A stretch of DNA of 64,000 nt from Geovibrio ferrireducens (GCF_026226615.1 NZ_JAJAPB010000014.1:1-64000); one strand, 5' to 3'. Shown: positions 24,860-34,354, counted from the stretch's first letter. Notes: generated by a model not told the origin, from the letters alone. Made by a program: numbers and translations.

Positions 24860-26862
24860 GCAAACGCAGCGTAATAGCCTCCATTGAAAGAAATTTCTCC
24901 CTGCTGGCAGCTCTGCTCCTTACAGGGATACTGTTTGCGGAGGCTGTGCTTCTCACGGTTTACTCAGACTCATACAAAACCAAGACAGAGGCGGCGGAAA
25001 GGCAGGCGGCGGAAAACAGAAGGATGAACCTTGAGCATCTTCTGGAGCAGCTTGAGGCGGAAATTGACTTTGTAATAAGACAGGAGCGGGAGGAAGCTCT
25101 CCGCGCCGCACGCCAAAGGGTGGAGTCTTTTGCAGCCTCGGTAAGAGAGGTTCGGGAAACCCCCGGAGCGGCTGATAACGAAGCTCTTTTCGAATATCTG
25201 AAAACTGCCAACTCATCAGCCGGAGAGGAGTATGTCTACGCACTGGCGGGTGACAAGCTGCTTGTGCACCCTCTTAAAGGAAGGCTGAAACGGGTAATCC
25301 TCAGTAATGAGCTTGAAAGACTGAAAGAACTGATGACAGAGATGCCTTACGGGAGTTCTGCTGTGACCGGCTACAGTGTTCATACTGAGACTGGGGATGT
25401 CGTAGAGAAAACCGCATATATAAAGAAGCTTGCCCCTGACGGAATGATAATCGGCTCAGGCTTCTGCAATGAAAAAAGCACGGAAAAAATACAAAACTAC
25501 ATAATCTCTCAGCTTGAGAATCTCAATGAAAACGGAAATTCAATAAACTTTTTTGCTGTTGCCGAAAAAAACAGAGACACTATAAAAATCATTAAAACTG
25601 CCGGGAATATACGCACAGACAGCGCATATATGGACAAGCTGGCATCCAGACTTGGGGAGGGAAAAGGCTCTTTCTTTTATGAAATACCGGAAGGTGACAC
25701 GGGCAGCAAAAACCTCCGCATGACAGTGGTAAGAAGAATAACACCCTGGAACTGGCTGGTTGCCGCCGGGGTTAATGAACCCTCATCAGAGATAACGGGA
25801 AAAAACATTCTGCGGGATCACAGGCACAAGTTTTATACAAACGCCGCAATATCCGCTCTGACTGCACTTCTGCTGATGTATGCGGTGTTCGTTGTTGTCA
25901 GCCGGGGAAAAAGGCTTTTCATAGAGTCTGTGGAAAATTCATACAAAAAAGCGGAAGAGAGAGAAGAGGAACTGGAGCAGATAGGAAAAAGGCTTTCATC
26001 CGACCATGCTTCGGCCATGAAGAATGAAAAACGGCTGAAAGAGATAAAGGAAAACCTCGAAAAAACAGTTGAGGACAGAATAAAGGATCTGCAAGACATC
26101 AGCACTCATCTCAGAAGTGAAAACCTGAAAATATCCAAGGTGACGGAAGAACTTATTGCAGCGAGAAAAAAGGCCACGGAAGCCAGTATGGTAAAAACCG
26201 AGTTTCTGGCGAACATGTCACACGAAATAAGAACGCCGATGCACGCCGTACTCAGCTACTCATCATTCGGCATGAAAAAGTTCGAAAACACCAAAGATAC
26301 AAGACAGAAAAACTATTTCGGGAAAATAACGGAAAGCGCCGACCGCCTGCTGTCTTTCATAAATGACCTTATAGACCTTTCCGATCTTGAATCAGGCAGA
26401 ATGAAATACAAAATATCACAATGCAGAGCGGCTGACCTCCTCCGGGAAGCGGTGAAGGAACTGGAAAGAGCATTCCTTGAAAAAAAGATAACCGCGGAAA
26501 TACCGGAAAATGACATTATGATCTGCGGTGATGCGGCAAAACTCAGGCAGGTTTTTCTTAACATTTATTCAAACGCAGCCAAATTCAGCCCGCCGGACAG
26601 TGTGATCACAACAGAAATCGAGCCGGAAAACTCATTCCTGAAAATAACAGTTACGGACTGCGGACCAGGTGTGGACGAATCTGAAAAGCTGCTTATTTTT
26701 GAAAAATTCACTCAGTCATCAAAGACAAAGACAGGTGCAGGAGGCATAGGTCTGGGGCTTGCAATATGCAGGGAGATTGTAACCGACCACGGCGGAAGGA
26801 TATACGTGACAGACAACCCGGAAGGCGGCAGCCGCTTCACGGTGGAACTGCCGCTGTTCTGA
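24856..26862 (+). CDS. Cache-type membrane sensor histidine kinase
   Basis: 668 residues with an N-terminal membrane segment (about 13-34), a periplasmic dCache-like region, a second membrane segment at about 330-350 and a coiled coil. The H-box FLANMSHEIRTPM carries His456. The ATPase boxes are intact: N-box FLNIYSNAAKFSP, G1 VTDCGPGVDE, G2 AGGIGLGLAIC. It has the same architecture as the preceding pseudo-kinase, from which it probably arose by duplication. A REC-kinase hybrid two genes upstream is a likely partner. The ligand is unknown. Confidence 0.9.
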   Translation: MSKRSVIASIERNFSLLAALLLTGILFAEAVLLTVYSDSYKTKTEAAERQAAENRRMNLEHLLEQLEAEIDFVIRQEREEALRAARQRVESFAASVREVRETPGAADNEALFEYLKTANSSAGEEYVYALAGDKLLVHPLKGRLKRVILSNELERLKELMTEMPYGSSAVTGYSVHTETGDVVEKTAYIKKLAPDGMIIGSGFCNEKSTEKIQNYIISQLENLNENGNSINFFAVAEKNRDTIKIIKTAGNIRTDSAYMDKLASRLGEGKGSFFYEIPEGDTGSKNLRMTVVRRITPWNWLVAAGVNEPSSEITGKNILRDHRHKFYTNAAISALTALLLMYAVFVVVSRGKRLFIESVENSYKKAEEREEELEQIGKRLSSDHASAMKNEKRLKEIKENLEKTVEDRIKDLQDISTHLRSENLKISKVTEELIAARKKATEASMVKTEFLANMSHEIRTPMHAVLSYSSFGMKKFENTKDTRQKNYFGKITESADRLLSFINDLIDLSDLESGRMKYKISQCRAADLLREAVKELERAFLEKKITAEIPENDIMICGDAAKLRQVFLNIYSNAAKFSPPDSVITTEIEPENSFLKITVTDCGPGVDESEKLLIFEKFTQSSKTKTGAGGIGLGLAICREIVTDHGGRIYVTDNPEGGSRFTVELPLF

Positions 26863-26863
26863 T

Positions 26864-27289
26864 TTACTTAAAATTGATAAGCACAAGACCTGCTATGCAG
26901 AGCGCAATTCCCAGAGCGCTTTTTGCGGTCAGCGTATCGCTGAAAAACAGGTAGCCTACGGGAATAAGGCACAGCCCCACCATAACGCTTACCACTATGC
27001 CCGCTATATTGATGTTCCACCCGGCTCTGTACACCAGAAGAAACCCAAGCTCAAGCCCGACAATGGAAATTCCCAGAACCGCACTGGGCAGGTTCAGCCT
27101 GCTTACTTCCTCAGCGAGCGTGCCTTTAAGCGGAAAAAACGGAATAAGAAAGAGTGAGGCGACAGCGGCGGTGATGTAAGTAAACACAAGAGAAACCACA
27201 GGATTTGCGTTCACGGAGATCGTCTTCTGACTTATGTGATAAAAAACATTGGAAAAAACCGCAAGAAGAATTCCGAACCAGTATATCAT
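26864..27289 (-). CDS. Small EamA/DMT-type membrane protein (half-size transporter)
   Basis: About 141 residues with four to five hydrophobic helices and one EamA-like unit ending in ALGIALCIAGLVLINFK. Full EamA exporters have two such units, so this works as a dimer if it is a transporter, as in the small-multidrug-resistance-like group. I chose ATG 27289, with GAGGTGG seven bases upstream; ATG 27334 would add a charged N-terminal tail. It is convergent with the kinase gene, one base from its stop. The substrate is unknown. Confidence 0.75.
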   Translation of the reverse strand: MIYWFGILLAVFSNVFYHISQKTISVNANPVVSLVFTYITAAVASLFLIPFFPLKGTLAEEVSRLNLPSAVLGISIVGLELGFLLVYRAGWNINIAGIVVSVMVGLCLIPVGYLFFSDTLTAKSALGIALCIAGLVLINFK

Positions 27290-27488
27290 CCTTTTCCACC
27301 TCGCCTTTAAAAACGCAGATGAACTATTATGCAAAAGAAATAAATCTTCAAGAAGAATTGTATTCCTCTGAAAAAAACGACAACTTTTTCCATATTTAAT
27401 GTTATCTTAAAGTAATTATAAACTAGTGCGCCGACAGATAAAACAGGCTGGCGCGAACCGATTTTCTGTTGTGTACCAGAGGTTATAC

Positions 27489-27525
27489 GTGTTATTAATA
27501 ACACATATCCGCCATACATGCGGAT
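27489..27525. promoter_or_regulatory. Two adjacent palindromes upstream of the REC-kinase gene
   Basis: GTGTTATTAATAACAC (27489-27504) is a perfect 16-bp palindrome. Two bases later ATCCGC and GCGGAT (27507-27525) form a second inverted repeat around a 7-base loop. They end 39 bp before the next start codon. They may be operator sites or leader RNA structure. A further stem, GCGCC with GGCGC, lies at about 27428-27454. Confidence 0.5.
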
Positions 27526-27564
27526 TGATTAATCTTATAACTTATTATTGACCGGAGATACGCA

Positions 27565-28722
27565 ATGAACGGAAGCAGCAGAATCCTTATTGTGGATGAT
27601 TCTGAAACGTCACTGAACATTCTTGAGCGCATACTTAATTCATGCGGATATGAAAATATACAGAAAGCCTCCGGCGCATGGGATGGAATAGAACTTCTGG
27701 ATGAGGCGGAAAACAGTAAAGAAAAGCTGCCCGACCTTATTCTTATGGATATAGTTATGCCTCAGATGAACGGCATAGAGGCTGTGCAGAGACTGAAAAC
27801 CCATCCTATCTACGAGCATATCCCTATCATAATGATCTCTGTTAAAAACGATGCCCAGACCCTTTCGGATGCATTTGAGGCCGGAGCGGCGGACTTCATA
27901 CTCAAGCCTGTTTCAAAGCCCGTGCTCAAGGCGCGTGTGGATGCGATAATAAAGCTTAAGCTGGAAACCGATAAACGCAAACAGCAGGAGGAGGAGCTTA
28001 AGACCCTCAACCGCCGTCTGGAGGACTTAAATCAGGTCAAAAACCGCTTTCTCGGAACAGCAGCACACGATCTCAGAGGCCCGCTGGCCTCCATACGCGG
28101 ATTTGCGGAAATGCTCACTGACGAGCTGGACGGAAAGCTTAACGGGGATCAGGCGGAAATGCTCAGCATGATACATGAAACCAGCCACGGAATGCTCTCT
28201 CTGGTGAATGACCTTCTGGACTACGCGGTCATAGAAAGCGGCAGGCTCTCCCTTCTGAAACAGGAAAGCGAACTCAGAAAAATCATAGACAGACGCATTA
28301 ACATAAACGAACCTCTGGCAGCCAGAAAAAACATCACAATCAAAAGAGAGCTTGAGGATGTGGGCATTGTATCTGTCGATAAAAACAGGATTGATCAGGT
28401 TCTGGACAACCTTTTGGGCAACGCTGTAAAATTTTCACCGCAAAATACGGAAGTTACGGTTAAACTATATAAAGAGGGAAATTCCGCCGCATTAACAGTG
28501 GCGGATCAGGGTGTCGGCATTAGCGAGGAGGACATTCCCAAGCTCTTCGGCGAATACTGCACAGTAAGCAGCAAGCCGACCGACGGGGAAAAATCCACGG
28601 GACTGGGGCTTTTCATCATCAAAAGCATTGTGTACGCACATCACGGAAGCTTCAGCGTAAAAAGCAAAAAAGGCGAAGGAACGGAAATAACCGTAAAACT
28701 GCCTGCGGAGACAAGCATATGA
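27565..28722 (+). CDS. Response regulator-histidine kinase hybrid (REC-HisKA-HATPase)
   Basis: 385 residues. The N-terminal receiver has ILIVDDSETSLNIL and the acceptor in LILMDIVMPQMNG. A short coiled linker leads to the kinase: H-box FLGTAAHDLRGPLAS, N-box LDNLLGNAVKFSP, G1 VADQGVGISEED, G2 STGLGLFIIKSI. All catalytic motifs are present and there is no membrane segment. GGAG lies before the ATG. It overlaps the next gene, a stand-alone receiver, by 4 bp, so the pair is a probable phosphorelay feeding the PilB ATPase region downstream. Confidence 0.9.
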   Translation: MNGSSRILIVDDSETSLNILERILNSCGYENIQKASGAWDGIELLDEAENSKEKLPDLILMDIVMPQMNGIEAVQRLKTHPIYEHIPIIMISVKNDAQTLSDAFEAGAADFILKPVSKPVLKARVDAIIKLKLETDKRKQQEEELKTLNRRLEDLNQVKNRFLGTAAHDLRGPLASIRGFAEMLTDELDGKLNGDQAEMLSMIHETSHGMLSLVNDLLDYAVIESGRLSLLKQESELRKIIDRRININEPLAARKNITIKRELEDVGIVSVDKNRIDQVLDNLLGNAVKFSPQNTEVTVKLYKEGNSAALTVADQGVGISEEDIPKLFGEYCTVSSKPTDGEKSTGLGLFIIKSIVYAHHGSFSVKSKKGEGTEITVKLPAETSI

Positions 28723-29162
28723 GTGTAGCACCGAGAGTAATTATTGCGGACGATGAAGCCCATATTCGTCTTATAATGAAAAAAGTAATCCAGAGCATCA
28801 ACTGCGAACTCGTTGGAGAGGCGCAGAACGGACTTGAGGCTGTGGAATTGTGCAGACAGTTTAAGGTGGACATAGTCCTCCTTGACATCAACATGCCCAA
28901 GCAGACCGGAACCGAGTCCATTAAAGAGATAAGAGAACTCCAGCCGGGCGCGCTGATCATAATGCTCACCTCTGTTGCTGATGTGGAAACTGTTGATGAG
29001 TGCATAAAGCACGGAGCATACAACTATATAAGAAAAGATACTCCCATAAAGGAAATAAGGCAGATAATCGTTGAGTCATGGAACTCTTTCCTGACAGCAA
29101 GGAGAAGCAAAAATGAGGATAAGGTACAACCTGAGGGAAATCCTTCTGGAGATCAAGGCTGA
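28719..29162 (+). CDS. Single-domain response regulator (CheY-like)
   Basis: 147 residues: one receiver domain with acidic pair IIADDEAH, phospho-acceptor aspartate in IVLLDINMPKQTG, and the conserved Thr and Lys in LTSVADVE and IRKDTP. A ~25-residue charged tail has no DNA-binding motif. It is coupled to the upstream hybrid kinase by a 4-bp overlap and its 3' end overlaps a 49-aa reading frame. Output is probably through protein contact, perhaps with the ATPase encoded next. Confidence 0.9.
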   Translation: MSVAPRVIIADDEAHIRLIMKKVIQSINCELVGEAQNGLEAVELCRQFKVDIVLLDINMPKQTGTESIKEIRELQPGALIIMLTSVADVETVDECIKHGAYNYIRKDTPIKEIRQIIVESWNSFLTARRSKNEDKVQPEGNPSGDQG

Positions 29163-29262
29163 CGAAGAATTTGAGAAAATGACCCAGCGCAAGCTCACGC
29201 AGGACGGAATCCAGAGGCTTATCACCAGCAAAGACAAAATAAAGCTTAAAAAAGGTGAATAG
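29113..29262 (+). CDS. 49-aa basic protein between a response regulator and PilB-like ATPase
   Basis: Hand translation gives 49 residues beginning MRIRYNLREILLEIKADEE and ending in a lysine-rich tail. It overlaps the 3' end of the response regulator by 50 bp in another frame and stops two bases before the ATPase start codon, as a coupled gene would. GGAGAAG precedes the ATG by six bases. It is helical and charged. The function is unknown. Confidence 0.5.
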   Translation: MRIRYNLREILLEIKADEEFEKMTQRKLTQDGIQRLITSKDKIKLKKGE

Positions 29263-29264
29263 CC

Positions 29265-30989
29265 ATGAAAAAAATAAATGACGAGTTCATGGAGCTCCTC
29301 GTTCAGGAAAAGGTTCTGACCGAAGAGGATAAAACCAACCTGCTTAAGAAATTCAACCGCAGCGCAGCAGACATTCTCCATTATCTCATTGAGGGCGGAG
29401 CCGCCTCCAGAGACCTCATGGCGAAGCTCTGGGGCGATTCCATAAACAAGGCCTACGTGGATCTTGGCAGAACCATGATCAACTATGAGCTTTTCACCAT
29501 GCTCCCCTCCGATATTGCCAAAAAATACAGGGTTGTACCTCTCTATAAATTCGGCGATACAGTTACAATAGCAGTCTCAGACCCGGAAAATATGGAGGCG
29601 ATACGCGCCTGCGAAAAATTCTTTGAAGCAAGCGTCAGCACTGTTTTTGCCATGCCGGAAGACCTTGAGGACACCCTTGAGATAAGCTATCAGGACAGCA
29701 CGAAGATAGATGAGTTCCTTGCCAAAATATCTGTTGACTCACTGGTAAAGGGAACAAGCAAGATCACCGCCGGACAGCTCCAGAGAATGGCGGGGGATCA
29801 GTCGATAATAGAGCTTGTGCGCGCCATAATGCTCATCGGCATAAAAGAAGGCGCTTCCGACATACACATAGAGCCTCAGGAGAACTTTGTCCGTGTGCGC
29901 TACAGGATAGACGGCGTTTTGCAGGATCTCCTCAAGTTTGACGTTATCATACTCACAGGACTTATATCGAGGCTTAAGGTTATGTCAAACCTTGACATAA
30001 CCGAACGCAGGCTCCCGCTGGACGGCAGATGCGTGCTTAAGCTTAAAAACCGCGCCATAGATTTCCGTATCTCAACTGTTCCCAGTATCTACGGGGAAAA
30101 GGCGGTTCTGCGTATTCTCGGTCAGAAGGACTCAAAAACAGTCCCCTCACTTACAGATCTCAACTTCTCCAAAAGCATATATTCCAAACTCAACCTGCTT
30201 ATGGAAAACCCCAACGGCGTATTTTTCGTCACAGGGCCCACAGGTTCCGGCAAAACAACCACACTTTACGCCCTGCTGAAATATCTCAATGAGCCGGGAG
30301 TAAACATCATGACCATCGAAGACCCTGTGGAATACCGCCTCCAGGGGCTTACACAGGTGCAGGTCAATAACGCGGTCGGGCTTGGTTTCGCAAACACTCT
30401 GCGCTCATTCCTCCGTCAGGACCCGGACATCATACTCATCGGGGAGATCAGAGACACGGAAACAGCCAAAATAGCCGCTCAGGCAGCCCTCACAGGTCAC
30501 CTTGTTCTCGCCACAATGCACACCAACAGCGCTATGGAGGCTGTTACCAGACTTCTGGAAATAGGTGTTGAGCCTTTCCTCGTGGCTCCGTCTATGATAG
30601 GCGTTATGTCCCAGAGGCTGATAAGGCGCATCTGCGATCACTGCAAGGAGCCCTATGACCTCAAACCGGAAGAGATAATGCGCTATTTTTATGAGTGGGA
30701 CGGCAAAACAAAGGTGCAGTTCTACAAGGGAAAAGGCTGCCCGAAATGCTACGGCAGCGGGTATAAGGGCAGGATAGCGATTCATGAGCTCCTCATGATA
30801 GACCATGAAGTGAGAAAAATGATCGCCGAAGGCGCAAACATTCTTCAGGTTCAGGAATATACAATGGCCAAAGGGGGCTACAAAACCCTCCGTTACGACG
30901 GGCTTAAAAAAATACTCAGAGGCCTCACCACAATAGAGGAGCTTAACCGCGTGACAGTGAGCGAAGACATAGCGGAGGCCAATTTATGA
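29265..30989 (+). CDS. GspE/PilB-family secretion or pilus-assembly ATPase
   Basis: 574 residues. A MshE/GspE N-terminal domain (about 1-150) precedes the hexameric ATPase. Visible motifs are Walker A GPTGSGKTTTLYALL, the Asp box MTIEDPVEYRLQGL, Walker B DPDIILIGEIRDTETA and the His box THLVLATMHTN-like stretch (GHLVLATMHTN). A four-cysteine zinc site CDHC...CPKC, typical of GspE/PilB extension ATPases, lies at about 461-495. No pilin, secretin or platform protein is encoded here, so it must serve a machine encoded elsewhere. The N-terminal domain of the MshE type can bind c-di-GMP. Confidence 0.92.
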   Translation: MKKINDEFMELLVQEKVLTEEDKTNLLKKFNRSAADILHYLIEGGAASRDLMAKLWGDSINKAYVDLGRTMINYELFTMLPSDIAKKYRVVPLYKFGDTVTIAVSDPENMEAIRACEKFFEASVSTVFAMPEDLEDTLEISYQDSTKIDEFLAKISVDSLVKGTSKITAGQLQRMAGDQSIIELVRAIMLIGIKEGASDIHIEPQENFVRVRYRIDGVLQDLLKFDVIILTGLISRLKVMSNLDITERRLPLDGRCVLKLKNRAIDFRISTVPSIYGEKAVLRILGQKDSKTVPSLTDLNFSKSIYSKLNLLMENPNGVFFVTGPTGSGKTTTLYALLKYLNEPGVNIMTIEDPVEYRLQGLTQVQVNNAVGLGFANTLRSFLRQDPDIILIGEIRDTETAKIAAQAALTGHLVLATMHTNSAMEAVTRLLEIGVEPFLVAPSMIGVMSQRLIRRICDHCKEPYDLKPEEIMRYFYEWDGKTKVQFYKGKGCPKCYGSGYKGRIAIHELLMIDHEVRKMIAEGANILQVQEYTMAKGGYKTLRYDGLKKILRGLTTIEELNRVTVSEDIAEANL

Positions 30990-31948
30990 CCCTTGCCGTC
31001 ATTGATGACGCGCGGACAGATCTGAAACCTTTGAAGGACGCTCTGTCCAGAATCGAGGAAATTTCATGGGTTGAGAACATGACCCTCCTCGAATCGTTCG
31101 ACAAGCTGGCAATACTGAGCCCTGCTAAGCCGCTTATTCAGCCGGATATAATTCTTATTAACTTCGAGAACAATACGGAAGCATATGAGGTGACACTTGC
31201 CGTCAAGTCTGATGGCAAGTATACGGACACTGTGGTTATCTCCTTCGGCAATGCAAACAGCGAAGATATAGTCAGATCTATGCTTGAGACCGGATGCATG
31301 GACTATATAAAGGACTTCTCCGACAGAACGGAGATTTTCGCCCGTATGAGAACCGCAGTTGCCCTCAGAAAAGAGATAATCAGCAGGATAAGCCGCGAGA
31401 AGGAGATAGAGGAAAACAACAGGAAGCTGGAGGATATTTCCAATATTGACGGCCTCACCGGAGTTTTATCCAGAAGATATTTCATCTACAAGGTCGAGGA
31501 AGAGGTCAGCAGAGCAATACGCACTCAGGCGGCCATAGCCCTTCTCCGGATAGACATAACCGACTTCCGCGACTATAACGCAAAATACGGCTTTCTCGAA
31601 GGTGACAAGGTTCTGCGCAGAATATCCTCCGCACTGAAAAAATCCGCAAAGCGGCCGGGAGATCTTCTGGCGAGAGTGGGGGGAAACAGCTTCGCGCTTT
31701 TTCTGCCCTCCACCGACCTCAAAGGAGCCGAATTTATAGCCAAAACGGTGATAAAACACATAAATAATCTCGTCATCGAGCACGAAACCCCGGAAGGCAA
31801 GTTCCTCACAATCCATGTCGGCGGAATGAGCGTTACCCCGCGGATAACGGACGATGCGGCAGGTCTGCTGAATATGATTGCGGATATTACAATGGAGTGC
31901 AGCGTGGGGATAGACGCAGGACAGAACTTCTTCTGTATAAAAAACTGA
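30986..31948 (+). CDS. REC-GGDEF protein with both active sites degenerate
   Basis: 320 residues. The receiver keeps AVIDDARTD but the phospho-acceptor position reads ILINFEN, with Asn59 for aspartate. The GGDEF domain has the entry motif IDGLTGVLSRRYF and the metal-binding aspartate region LLRIDITDF, but the signature loop is RVGGNSF (residues 232-236) instead of GGDEF/GGEEF. It should neither be phosphorylated in the standard way nor make c-di-GMP. It could bind GTP or act as a scaffold. The 4-bp overlap with the PilB-like ATPase suggests it regulates that ATPase. Confidence 0.88.
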   Translation: MTLAVIDDARTDLKPLKDALSRIEEISWVENMTLLESFDKLAILSPAKPLIQPDIILINFENNTEAYEVTLAVKSDGKYTDTVVISFGNANSEDIVRSMLETGCMDYIKDFSDRTEIFARMRTAVALRKEIISRISREKEIEENNRKLEDISNIDGLTGVLSRRYFIYKVEEEVSRAIRTQAAIALLRIDITDFRDYNAKYGFLEGDKVLRRISSALKKSAKRPGDLLARVGGNSFALFLPSTDLKGAEFIAKTVIKHINNLVIEHETPEGKFLTIHVGGMSVTPRITDDAAGLLNMIADITMECSVGIDAGQNFFCIKN

Positions 31949-32070
31949 TCCGTTAATACATATTAAGGTTAAATTACCTTGCTCTGTGAAACCAGAGGCA
32001 TAGATTATCCGTTATAAATTAAGACACACCTCTGAAAATGGTTTGCTTTGGTTTTCAGGCCGGGGGAAAA

Positions 32071-34347
32071 ATGCGTTTAAAACTGCTTGCATTATTATTG
32101 ATTTTATCTCTTTTCTCATCATTTTCTGCTGAGAGCCGCGCCGATACATCCCCCTTTGTGCTCAATAAGGCCGAGCTGGCAATGAAAGCGGCTAAAGACG
32201 GCTATGTGAGGATCATTGTCGGGTTCAAATCGGAAAACTATCCGGCTCTGATCAGCGCTTCCCGCAGTGCAGTGCAAAACCGTAAAAGCACAGCCGCAAG
32301 ACGCGCCGCTGAGCGGGCGGATGACGCTGTCAAAGCGGAAACCGAACGCAGCAGGAGGGATGCTCTCTCGGCTGTAAACTCAAAAAACTATATCATCAAA
32401 AGGGCTTATGACTTCACTCCGGAGGCGGCAATGGAAGTTACCTCTGCCGGGCTTACAGAGCTTTTAAGCAATCCTCTGGTGGAATATATAATAGAAGATG
32501 TCCCGCAGAAACTCCCGGACACCCTCTCCTCCCCCTCAGCCGGGGCTGACTCCATAGGGAAAATAGGCGCTGATGATGCATGGACTGCGGGCTACACAGG
32601 CGCAGGCTGGTATGTGGCTATACTGGATACAGGAATAAGAAGCACCCATCAGATGTTTGCGGGTAAAAATATTGTGGAGGCGTGCTTCTCCTATAACGAC
32701 TGTCCGGACGGCAGTGACGAGATGCACGGCACAGGAGCGGCGGCGCATTATGCATCAAGCTATGACAGCTACGACCACGGAAGCCACGTGGCGGGAATCG
32801 CCGCCGGAAACAGCCCAAGCCAGAAAGGTGTGGCAAAAGATGCGGACATAATAGCAATTCAGGTTTTCTCCAGATTTGAGAATGATCCTCTCTGCACAAA
32901 CAATCAGCTTCCCTACAGGGACTGCGTTCTTTCATACCCTTCGGATCAAAGAGCAGCACTCCAGTATGTCTACGGTCAGAGAAACAATTACAACATAGCG
33001 TCTGTAAACCTCAGTCTGGGCGGAAGCTCTTTCAGCGCTTACTGCAATAATAACGATCCCACTTTTACAAACCATGTCAGCAACCTCACGGCAGCAGGCA
33101 TAGCAGTTGCGGTCGCCACAGGAAACAGCGGTTTATGCGGCTATGTTTCATCTCCATCCTGCATCACCGATGCGATAGCTGTCGGAGCCACGGACATCAA
33201 CGATGAAGAGGCAAGTTTCAGCAACTACCTGACCGGAGTTCTGGACATATTTGCCCCCGGAGTAAACATAAACTCCGCAGTGGGCAGCGGAGACACGGAT
33301 TACGGAGCATGGAACGGAACATCAATGGCTACACCCCATGTTGCAGGAGCGTTCGCTGTTTTCAGACAAAAGAACGATGCGCTGTCTGTGGCACAGCTTG
33401 AAACTGCAATGAAAAACACCCGCTCCGCAGTTTCTTACGGCTGCACCACCCACGGAACCGAAGGGCGGATTAATGTTGACTCGGTCATAAATTCAATCGC
33501 AGACGGAAACGATGTCACAGCGCCTTATAATGTCACGGCCTCCATCAACAGCGGAAACGCCTTCACCAATACCAGAAGTGTCACGGTGAATGTCAAAGGA
33601 GCGGACGGAACAGGGATAAACGGCTATTATGTTTCCGAAAACAGCGCAACACCGAATGTTTCCGCTTTCAGTTCCACCTACACCACAAAAAGTCTTTCCG
33701 TTAATGTAAGCTTCACATTGAGCAGCGGAGACGGAACCAAAACAGTTTACGCATGGCTCAAGGATGAGGCAGAGAACATAAGCACAATAACCTCTGATAC
33801 CATTGTCCTTGACACGACAGAGCCTTATGTTGTCAGTGTAACCCCTGCAAACAACTCTGTGAATGCGGCTGTCAGCACAAATATAAGTGTTGAGTTCAGT
33901 GAAAGCATACTTACCTCCACACTGAACACAACAAATCTGTCTCTTATTAACCAGTCCGCTATGACTGCCGTTACAAACGGCGATTTTATAATCTCCGGCA
34001 ATAATGTGACTTTTGATCCTGCTGCAAACCTCAGTGCGGGAACAGCATATATCCTCACTATCTCCACAGGAATAAAAGATCAGGCGGGCAACTCCCTGAG
34101 CTCAGCGTTTCAGTCATATTTCGTAACTGCCGGTTCTTCCTCCGGCGGAGATGATGACGATGATGACAACGGAACAACCGGCGGTGATGATGAAGATCCG
34201 GGGGATAACGGCGGAAACAGCGATAATGACGGAGACTCATCAGGCGGTTCCGGCAGCGGAGGATGTTCCGCAGGAACAGAAGCGGATTACGCTCTGGTTG
34301 TGCTGATGTTGATTTCCGGAATAATATTAATAAGAAGAAAGATATAG
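32071..34347 (+). CDS. Secreted subtilisin-like (S8) protease with C-terminal Cys-type anchor
   Basis: About 758 residues from ATG 32071 (CGGGGGAAAA before it; an upstream ATG at 32038 is weaker). It has a signal peptide and an I9-like propeptide. The catalytic triad motifs are VAILDTGIRSTHQ (Asp), DHGSHVAGIAAG (His) and NGTSMATPHVAGAF (Ser). A Big_5-like Ig domain follows (SVTPANNSVNAAVSTNISVEF, broken by me at SVTPANNSV). An Asp/Gly-rich linker leads to GSGSGGCSAG, a membrane helix and RRKI. This tail matches Cys-containing sorting signals such as Synergist/JDVT/MYXO-CTERM. Confidence 0.9.
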   Translation: MRLKLLALLLILSLFSSFSAESRADTSPFVLNKAELAMKAAKDGYVRIIVGFKSENYPALISASRSAVQNRKSTAARRAAERADDAVKAETERSRRDALSAVNSKNYIIKRAYDFTPEAAMEVTSAGLTELLSNPLVEYIIEDVPQKLPDTLSSPSAGADSIGKIGADDAWTAGYTGAGWYVAILDTGIRSTHQMFAGKNIVEACFSYNDCPDGSDEMHGTGAAAHYASSYDSYDHGSHVAGIAAGNSPSQKGVAKDADIIAIQVFSRFENDPLCTNNQLPYRDCVLSYPSDQRAALQYVYGQRNNYNIASVNLSLGGSSFSAYCNNNDPTFTNHVSNLTAAGIAVAVATGNSGLCGYVSSPSCITDAIAVGATDINDEEASFSNYLTGVLDIFAPGVNINSAVGSGDTDYGAWNGTSMATPHVAGAFAVFRQKNDALSVAQLETAMKNTRSAVSYGCTTHGTEGRINVDSVINSIADGNDVTAPYNVTASINSGNAFTNTRSVTVNVKGADGTGINGYYVSENSATPNVSAFSSTYTTKSLSVNVSFTLSSGDGTKTVYAWLKDEAENISTITSDTIVLDTTEPYVVSVTPANNSVNAAVSTNISVEFSESILTSTLNTTNLSLINQSAMTAVTNGDFIISGNNVTFDPAANLSAGTAYILTISTGIKDQAGNSLSSAFQSYFVTAGSSSGGDDDDDDNGTTGGDDEDPGDNGGNSDNDGDSSGGSGSGGCSAGTEADYALVVLMLISGIILIRRKI

Positions 34348-34354
34348 AAAATAA

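Noticed and set aside
31949-32070. c-di-GMP (GEMM) riboswitch before the subtilase gene
   Set aside because: CTGAAAA/TTTTCAG and CAGAGG/CCTCTG pairings exist, but the GEMM core motifs (GCAAACC, GACGCAAAGCC) are absent.
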